A stretch of 15,807 nt of DNA from Irineochytrium annulatum (taxonomy: Eukaryota > Chytridiomycota > Chytridiomycetes > Chytridiales > Chytridiaceae): positions 1 to 15,807 of the forward strand of contig JADGJL010000673.1 in assembly GCA_027600665.1 (NCBI GenBank). The letters run 5' to 3'. The translations under genes and the position numbers were made by a program. Position 1 is the stretch's first letter; every line of letters starts with the position of its first letter. Under the pieces are notes generated by a model, which saw only the letters and a program-made list of their open reading frames with translations, had not been told where the DNA came from and searched no databases. Of this stretch, positions 9,861-15,807 are shown one piece after another.

Positions 9861-12133
9861 TCACGCAGCCCCGTCAAAGAACCGATCCAACACAGCCTCA
9901 AGGCTCTCCTTATCATATCGGATGTACTTAGAGGGGTTCTTGCTGAACTCCGAGTCGCGGTACCGGTCCAAGAAGCGCGTGTAGAGAGGGAGCAGCACGC
10001 CTTTGATGTCCTTGACGACCTGGGCCTTCAATTCGGGGTCCGAGATGGTGTAAACCCTTTGGGTGCTATAAGTCGAGTCGAACTCGGAGTTGAAGTTCTA
10101 GTTTTTTAAGGCGGAGATGAACGGTTAAGGGAGGAAGGGAAAGTGGAAGGGGGAGAGTAGGAGAAGGAGCGAAGAAGGTGAAGTGTGGGGGGCGGGGAGG
10201 TTTTTAGGCAAACGATTAGGCTTGTTAAGGTTGAAGCCAACAAGCCAAACCTTGAAGCGATCCTTGACGCCATCACGTTGGGCTTTGGTCATGGCTTTAA
10301 CGCCGCCGGCTTGGACGTAGGTCGTGTCCATGAGGTAGTCAAAGCAGGGCTTCCAGCTATTGCGCAATGGGCAAAACGTGAGAAAACGAGTGGATTCAAC
10401 AAGAAAAGGCCGTTTACCTCTCGCGATAGAGGTCCTTCTGCTTGACCCATGCCGTTTCGTACTTTGTCATAAGCTCCTTCGGAAGGAAGTCTGCCGTGCG
10501 CATGGACTTGATTTGCTTGTGGACTGATGGAGACACATGTTATTGACGAGTATCACGCGATAAGGACTCACTGTAGTAGTAGTTGTTGAGCAGGAAGATA
10601 TAGGCCAGTGTGTTCTTCTTGTAACCCTTCGACTTGGCGTCCAACGTGGCGAAGAGGGATTCGAGCATGTCGACAACGAGCGCTGGGAACGTGGATGGCG
10701 AGAGCGTCGACGCCGTTGTCTTCAAAGACGTACTCATTAGCAATTCGAAGAATTCAAATCGACGAGTTCAATCCTACCCTCGCGTACGTGAGCATCATAT
10801 CGACGCCCGACTCGAAGTCCAGCAGCCTCCTGACGATGTTGATCGTCACGCTTGTGATCTCATGCACGGTCCCATCCGTCGGCAAACCACTCTTCTGCAC
10901 ATCGCCCTGAATGTCCTCCAGGAACCCTTTGAAGAACCCCACGGCCGCCGCCTTCATCCCAGCCACCATCTCAACCACCTCCCCTCCTTTGCTCCCGGCA
11001 TACGCGATCATCCCATCGCTCTCCCTCACGCACGCCGTCAGCGTCTCGGCCGTGTCGATCAGCAGATACAAGTCGTTGTGCTCCCTCCGCGCGAGGTTCC
11101 TCTTCGCCCTGCTGACCTGTTGCTCCCCTACCTCGAGCAGCGCGTCGGCCGCGGGGGAGATGGTGGCGTGAAAGCACGCGAGGGCCTGAGGCTTAATGAT
11201 GAGCTTGCTGATCAGCTCGCGCTCGGTCTTGATCATGCGGAGGAAGCACCGGACCAAAGGGCATAAAGGGTTCATCCCGCGCTGGTAGCCCGCGCCCTTC
11301 TTGAGATCAAGCGCGGCGGCGGAGGTGGCGAGGGGCGCGAGGGAGCGGGAGAGGTAGGCGGAGCGGACGTCGGCGTAGGCCTTGACGTAGTCCCTTACGT
11401 CGCCCTTCTCGCCGGGTGCCATGTCGAGGGATCCGAGTTCCTGCGCGATGGTGTGGAGGTCCTCCATGAGTTTCTGGGGCGGTACGACGGGCGGGGAATC
11501 CGGGTCGAGGTAGTGGAGCGTTGGGTCGATTGGGGATGAGCATTGGGAGAGCCATCGACGGAAGAGGATGTCGTAGTGGCGCTGGGCCTTGAGGAGGACG
11601 AGCTTAAGCATGGCGATGGCAGTCTCGGCGGCGCGGTAGCGGGTCGTGGTGAGGTAGTGAAGGGCCTCCTTCATCTTACTGACGACAGCGATGTAAGGCT
11701 TCAGGTCGTCGGAGGAGGGCCCTTTGGAGATGTAGGTCTCCTCCTTGGAAGCGAGGTCAAAGTAGTCCGTGATGAGGGACACCTTGTCGAGAGTTTTCGC
11801 GATATCTTCGCCGTTTTCAGCGCGTTGAAAAACAAGTTAACAAAACGCACTGTCGTGATATACGGTCAGCCTCTGCGTCGATCTATGAATCGGTAAAATT
11901 GAGGTCTCCAGCTTCGAGAGCCTGTCGTCAAAAGAGCTCAGCATCGATCCCTGACAGGATTAGTCGCTATTCATTATGCTTGCCAGTACCATCTTCTCCG
12001 TCAGCGCATTCGACTTCATCAGGCTCCCCTGCAGCTTCGCAAGTTCATCGAGATCCGCGTCCAGTTTCCGCTCGAGGTCGAGCCTCCGCTGGAGCTGGGC
12101 CTCGTTAAACGGGCTGTTGGCGACGGAGCCCAT
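9861..12133 (-). CDS. EXO70: Exocyst complex subunit Exo70
   Basis: Seven exons give 622 aa, a normal length for Exo70: 12133-11990, 11950-11851, 11805-10778, 10719-10572, 10523-10418, 10356-10251 and 10097-9861. Introns are 39, 45, 58, 48, 61 and 153 bp. The N-terminal coil contains SMLSSFDDRLSKLE and ILPIHRSTQRLT, then NIAKTLDKV. The C-terminal domain contains KSKGYKKNTLAYIFLLNNYY, then DRFKNFNSEFD and YTISDPELKAQVV, then YTRFLDRY near the end. These match the conserved Exo70 helical-rod regions. Exo70 binds PI(4,5)P2 and Rho/Rab partners and tethers secretory vesicles at the plasma membrane. The third intron is ambiguous: donor 10777 with acceptor AAG|ACA, or a GTACGC donor about 10 bases earlier with acceptor GAG|TAC, both preserving frame. 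The 39-bp first intron is unusually short. Confidence 0.93.
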
Positions 12134-12270
12134 TGAACTACAAAATTTGACGACCTTTCAGACGCCTTACATGGATAGTCATGCAACATTAAAATTTCCT
12201 TTGCTGTACGGACTCCACTTAAATGAAGTTGCCGAATCCCGGTCTGCCACCACCACACCCACCATCTACT
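12134..12270. promoter_or_regulatory. 5' flank of Exo70
   Basis: The 137 bp directly upstream of the Exo70 ATG carry no recognised coding signal and should contain its proximal promoter and 5' UTR. The pseudogene on the other strand begins at the far edge, so the Exo70 promoter may extend into it. Confidence 0.35.
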
Positions 12271-12545
12271 TTTGAGCCGCTACTGATCCGTTCCGCCACG
12301 TCCTGCCTCATCGACGCGGGTCTGGCCGTCTACCTCGTCAACTGCGACCTCGAGCGCACCATGGGGGACATGACCTGAGCCGGCTCCAAGAAGTTCGCGT
12401 CGGACGCGCTCTTGCGGTTTTGGTCCGTTGACGGCACAAACAGCTCGGGCTGAGGCCGTACGGCGCGGGCTTACGTACTTCCCCTTCTTCAAGGCAGGGC
12501 ACATGGTTCCGCTCGATCAGCCGGTGGCGGCATCAAGCACCCTCA
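12271..12545 (+). pseudogene. Serine carboxypeptidase (peptidase S10) C-terminal remnant
   Basis: Frame 12271 onward reads CLIDAGLAVYLVNCDLE, the counterpart of the S10 region preceding and containing the GD.D motif. A TGA follows at 12376, where the family normally has Trp, then AGSKKFASDALLRFWSVDGT. A second TGA lies at 12451. The sequence then resumes one frame over: GLTYFPFFKAGHMVPLDQP (about 12464-12520), the hallmark block with the catalytic His. Nothing of the upstream two thirds of the enzyme (signal peptide, nucleophile Ser region) is visible; the Exo70 gene lies there on the other strand. The family's Cys-Asn-Trp segment after GD.D is also missing. The combination of stop, frameshift, internal loss and 5' truncation makes this a dead fragment. 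Residual similarity to S10 is judged by eye and is strongest in the GHMVP block. Confidence 0.78.
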
Positions 12546-12910
12546 CCGACCAGCACCGAGCAGCAACGCCCCGGAGAGCGCGCTGGCCGCTGTTCCGACG
12601 ACGAGGGCAACCACCGCCCATCGCTGCGACACCGATGAACACGGCCATGTCCGTTACGCGACGACAAAGTCCATTGATGTCGTATTTAGTCATACAACCT
12701 CGAATCGACTAGCGGACATACAGTCACCCAGCAAACATTTAACGCGAGCTACCACCAAAAAGAGTATGCACAAGGCGGGTTTCGCTAACGAAAAACAATG
12801 AAGCCCATCTAACTCATCCGCTATAATTACTCCGCCAAACCATCCTCTAAGCCTCGATAAATGTCCTCGTCCTGGACTCTCTCACCGTCCTCATCACTCC
12901 CAACCACTCC
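12546..12910. other. Intergenic between carboxypeptidase remnant and F-box gene
   Basis: A GC-rich part up to about 12660 follows the pseudogene and may be its further decayed 3' end or linker; no motif is recognised. The rest is 3' flank of the F-box gene. Open frames run through on the + strand without domains. No RNA gene or repeat was seen. Confidence 0.4.
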
Positions 12911-14365
12911 TCATGCATGTCCATATCTCAATTCATTTACGTGCCGTTCCAAGCGTTGTATAGTCATCCCCTCAACTCGAGCGAGCGCCGGCGACGCGGC
13001 CGCATCTTCGAGCATTTCGGCGAGGCAGACATCAAATAATGGAAAACCCGCAGTGGGCGCAACAGACGCGTCATTCTCGAGCATAAGCTCCTCCAGATGG
13101 GGCATCCCCGTGATGCTCAAACTTTCAAAGTCAAAGACGAGGACAGCGTTGTTAATCGAGATGGTCTTGAGACCGAGGCCGAAGTTGACGCGGAGGTTTT
13201 TCGGTTTCTCATAGTTGCCCTTGACTTTTAAATGCCTAAGCTTCGGCAGACAGACAACGTCGTCACCCAAGGTTCCGCTGACGCTGTCGAAGCAGAAGTA
13301 CAACTCTTGCAAATTCGTAAGCTTTAAAATCGTGGACGACAGGTCGGTGATGTTTAGGTCCGGTATAAGCAGCTCTATCTTTGTAAGTGACGTCATAATT
13401 GAGAGGATGCCCCAAAAGGCGGTGTGTTGGAACAAATCACCACAGAGCACTCGGAACTCCTTCATCTGCGACCTTGACGCCTTCAGTATAACCCCAAGTG
13501 TTTCCATATCATCGTCTTCCATGAGATAAGAGAACTGTGTCAGCTTTAACTGGAAGCCGTTGTCGATTTTGGACGGCAGACATCCGGTATTCAAGCATAA
13601 GCTCCGGAAGGCACGAAAACTTTTCACGACGTCAGTGATCTTGTACAACTCGGTGTGGTAAATATCGAAGTATGTGCCGTGGGGCTCTCCCAACACGAGC
13701 GCCTCAAGGTCGTTGATCTTGCCAAGTGCAGACACTATGTCATGACGGGCATTTCTATCGCGCAGCCAGGTAAGCTTCTTCATTCGAAGCTGCAAGAAAG
13801 GCTCCATCTCGGCCGGGCTCATATCCTCCAGAATCACATGCCTCACAGCCCGCCCGTGAGGGCGATTCAGCAACCATTCGGCCCACTCCCGCTGGCGTGC
13901 GACGCTCTCCTCCGCGAGGAACCCGTAGCCACGTCCCGTCGATACTTGCGCAGCGTCGAAGGAGGCGGGCAAGTGCGGCCCAAGGGCCGAGGCCACCATT
14001 TCAACCTTCCGTATGCCCAAACTGAAGGCCAGATGGAGCGTGATTGATCTGACGGAGCGCAGATAGTTCCTCCATCTCCACGGGAGCGATCCGACCCGTA
14101 TTTCCTCGCCAAGCACATTCGCCCTCTCGATCTGCGCGAGCGCGTCCGTGTCGACCTCAATATGCATCATCGAGGACGTGCCGCAGCGGACGGTGAGGCC
14201 CTTGAAAATGTCGAGGCTGACTTGGGCGGACCATAGGATGGGTGCGGCGAAGCTGAAGAGCGTCGTGGAGGATTGCATGCAGGCGAAGAGCGCTCGACTG
14301 CCGGCCACGGTTCGGGGATCGAGCTGCTCGACGATGCAGACGACGGGGTCCTCGGGGAGATGCAT
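12911..14365 (-). CDS. F-box-like protein with leucine-rich-repeat-like C-terminus
   Basis: This intronless frame of 484 aa starts at an ATG with an in-frame TGA two codons upstream, so the start is well supported. The N-terminus LPEDPVVCIVEQLDP followed by APILWSAQVSLDIF resembles a degenerate F-box. Residues about 190-430 contain repeated Leu-rich units: LTWLRDRN, then LEALVLGE, FRSLCLN, LQELYFCFD, LRHLKVKGN and LEELMLEND. These match irregular LRRs of fungal F-box proteins. Such proteins usually act as substrate receptors of SCF ubiquitin ligases through Skp1. No substrate can be proposed. The family is often expanded and divergent between fungal lineages. It is divergently placed to the small DUF4535-like gene, with about 630 bp between them. 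Confidence 0.65.
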   Translation of the reverse strand: MHLPEDPVVCIVEQLDPRTVAGSRALFACMQSSTTLFSFAAPILWSAQVSLDIFKGLTVRCGTSSMMHIEVDTDALAQIERANVLGEEIRVGSLPWRWRNYLRSVRSITLHLAFSLGIRKVEMVASALGPHLPASFDAAQVSTGRGYGFLAEESVARQREWAEWLLNRPHGRAVRHVILEDMSPAEMEPFLQLRMKKLTWLRDRNARHDIVSALGKINDLEALVLGEPHGTYFDIYHTELYKITDVVKSFRAFRSLCLNTGCLPSKIDNGFQLKLTQFSYLMEDDDMETLGVILKASRSQMKEFRVLCGDLFQHTAFWGILSIMTSLTKIELLIPDLNITDLSSTILKLTNLQELYFCFDSVSGTLGDDVVCLPKLRHLKVKGNYEKPKNLRVNFGLGLKTISINNAVLVFDFESLSITGMPHLEELMLENDASVAPTAGFPLFDVCLAEMLEDAAASPALARVEGMTIQRLERHVNELRYGHA

Positions 14366-14996
14366 GTTGGGTCAACGTTGGAGTTGATGTCTGGTCTGTC
14401 GATGTGAGGGCGATCTTCCCGACTCTGCCATCGGTAGTTCCGCCATAAGCAAAACAAGGCTGGTTCTGTACAAGGCACAGGATAGTATTAGTGCACCTTG
14501 GCAACTTCTGCTCACACAATGCAATAACACAAGAATCAACGAATATAGCCGAGGTTTATTGATTTCAACCTTTATTGAGCCGCCGACATCTCCTCTGTAC
14601 ATGCTCTTTGAGAGTATGGGTGCTCTTCATCGTCGCTGCGAGCGAGACCGCGTCGGTCTTGTCGACCGGGAGCGGGGAGGTCGAGGCCTCCAGATCCATG
14701 CTCGCCACCTTGATATAGAAGATCTGGAATAAATGACTTTCACTGATGCAAAGCGTCAACGACCATTTTCGCTCTGGCCGATATATCGTATCCTGGGTTC
14801 ATTTACAGGAAGTACGTCTTATGGGTTTCTTGTTCCACCCCTGTTTATTTAGTAGGCATGAAAGCCGTGTGACTGAAGTCGGAACTCACCCTTATCTTCA
14901 CGTCATACCAAGCAAAAGCGACTCTCACTCTCCCAGTCAACAAACCGCCCCGTCACCCTTCTCCGCCACCCATCACCCACCGTCCACGTCTAAGCC
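14366..14996. promoter_or_regulatory. Divergent intergenic region holding a coding-like fragment
   Basis: About 630 bp separate the F-box gene and the small membrane-protein gene, so both promoters should lie here. On the minus strand the 5' side of the F-box gene contains GTGCACTAAT...TTGTACAG (about 14467-14497), which looks like the 3' half of a 5'-UTR intron. An isolated coding-like fragment on the minus strand is listed separately. On that strand AATAAA also occurs near 14557-14562 and 14569-14575. Confidence 0.4.
14565..14700 (-). other. Unrecognised coding-like fragment (possible last exon or gene remnant)
   Basis: On the minus strand an open frame runs from an ATG at 14700 to a TGA at 14565: MDLEASTSPLPVDKTDAV and on to TLKEHVQRRCRRLNKG, 45 aa. 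Its first half has the GC-ending codons of the real genes (GAC CTG GAG GCC TCG ACC TCC). The frame stays open upstream to about 14759, and a TTATTCCAG just before could be an intron acceptor. Poly(A)-like AATAAA sites follow the stop. I recognise no family. It may be the last exon of an undetected gene whose upstream exons I cannot place, a decayed gene, or chance. Confidence 0.3.
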
Positions 14997-15495
14997 ATGT
15001 CGTCGAGGTCCACCATCAGCCGGGTCGTCCCGTTCGTCCTGAACGTCGCTACGGGCGTCGTTGTCGGCGTCTACCTTGCCCAGACTTATGCGGTGGGTGA
15101 AGGCGGGAAGTTTGGGTGGGCTTGAGAGGCTGGGTGCGCCTCCTTGATCAAACTAGTGGGAACTACGCCGTTGGAGGCTGGGGGCGCCGGGGTCGTAGGA
15201 GGTTGTGGCCGGTGCTGGCTCGGCTTCCACGTCGGCCGGCTAACGGATCTTTGAGCTCCGACGTGATATGGATTATGGGACTCGCTGGACAGGTCTCTCC
15301 CCTTTCGGTACTGACCCTTATCTTGATATGATGCAGGAGAAGATCCCCAACGTCGAGCAGACGGCTCGAGACCTATACTCAAAGGCTCAGGTCCTTATCG
15401 CCAGCGCTACTAAGCCGGCTGAGAAGAAGGAGACGAAAGCGGAGGTCGTTGAGGAGGTTGTCGTCGTTGAGCAGCCCAAGGCGAACACGAACTAG
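14997..15495 (+). CDS. Small single-pass membrane protein, DUF4535-like
   Basis: Exons 14997-15092 and 15337-15495 are joined by a 244-bp phase-0 intron (GTGGGT donor, TACTGAC-like branch site, ATGCAG acceptor), giving 84 aa. A basic N-terminus (MSSRSTISR) precedes a hydrophobic segment, VVPFVLNVATGVVVGVYLAQ. The join gives GVYLAQTYAEKIPNVEQTAR, which resembles the short proteins of the DUF4535 type known from plants and other eukaryotes (glycine-containing membrane helix, then AQ.Y..P.V). The C-terminus is Lys/Glu/Val-rich (KKETKAEVVEEVVVVEQPK). Function is unknown; a mitochondrial or other organelle membrane location is a guess from the short basic N-terminus. The intron is the longest in the window; an extra small exon inside it cannot be excluded. 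Confidence 0.65.
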
Positions 15496-15807
15496 GGGGA
15501 ATATTTTCTTGGCGATGGGGATTTTAAAAGCGTTTTCCGTTTACGGTTGGGTTGCTTGCTTGGAATATAGACTTTGCGTGCTTTCCTTACTTTCTTATTG
15601 CGTGCCGCCCCGAGTCCGTGTTGATGTTTTACTGTAGCGTCTTACAACCTCGATATTTTATTGCATTGCTGTTTTATCCGTCGTGACATTTAAAATAGAA
15701 GTCCGCGCGATGTGGTTTTTTTCTGTATAGGAACACTAATATCGAGACCTACGTCTTGGATTGGAGAAAAAAGATACAAGAACAACAAAAACAACAACAC
15801 ACAAAAA
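15496..15807. other. 3' flank of the small membrane-protein gene
   Basis: AT-rich downstream DNA with no recognised gene. T-rich patches (around 15510-15610) and an A/C-rich simple sequence of AAC-like units from about 15779 to the window end are visible. The latter may continue outside the window. Confidence 0.45.

Noticed and set aside
10634..11266. 210-codon + strand open frame inside Exo70
   Set aside because: No domain, His/Arg/Leu-rich. The Exo70 frame on the other strand is certain.
15779..15807. A-rich window end considered as a retroposon poly(A) tail
   Set aside because: It is interrupted by C in AAC units, there is no element upstream, and the window edge prevents judging a target-site duplication.
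1..15807. tRNA, rRNA, transposon or defence-type gene cluster
   Set aside because: Reading the intergenic spaces gave no tRNA box pairs, rRNA-like blocks, terminal repeats, transposase or reverse-transcriptase motifs. The genes are ordinary fungal housekeeping and surface genes.

Overview
The window looks like nuclear DNA from a fungus. Genes sit on both strands, carry short spliceosomal introns (mostly 39-100 bp, donors such as GTGAGT or GTACGT, one clear TACTAAC branch site), have GC-rich third codon positions and no operons. The gene set is fungal: a GPI-anchored GH16 cell-wall enzyme, an Exo70 exocyst subunit, a Gyp5/EVI5-type Rab-GAP and a mitochondrial-type DEAD-box helicase. An exostosin-type GT64 domain would fit an early-diverging lineage such as a chytrid better than a yeast, but that placement is inference and weakly held.

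Layout from left to right. 1-2027 (-): 5' two thirds or so of a type II membrane protein that joins a GT8 domain to a GT64 domain, cut by the window edge. 2028-2741: divergent intergenic region. 2742-4915 (+): two-exon, Mrh4-like mitochondrial DEAD-box helicase with unusual motifs. 5329-6446 (-): three-exon secreted GH16 enzyme with a Thr-rich stalk and GPI signal. 6945-9418 (-): three-exon TBC Rab-GAP with a long disordered N-terminus and a C-terminal coiled coil. 9861-12133 (-): seven-exon Exo70. About 12271-12545 (+): decayed C-terminal remnant of a serine carboxypeptidase. 12911-14365 (-): single-exon F-box/LRR-like protein. 14565-14700 (-): unrecognised coding-like fragment. 14997-15495 (+): two-exon small membrane protein resembling the DUF4535 type.

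Several products bear on the cell surface and secretion: the glycosyltransferase fusion (Golgi), the Rab-GAP (vesicle traffic), Exo70 (exocytosis) and the GH16 enzyme (wall remodelling). In yeast Gyp5 and the exocyst both act in polarised secretion. No shared regulation is visible, so I treat the proximity as probably chance. I did not find a defence system, mobile element, CRISPR array or RNA gene. The items most worth a second look are the GT8-GT64 fusion, the divergent helicase motifs and the carboxypeptidase pseudogene. All splice junctions were placed by eye.
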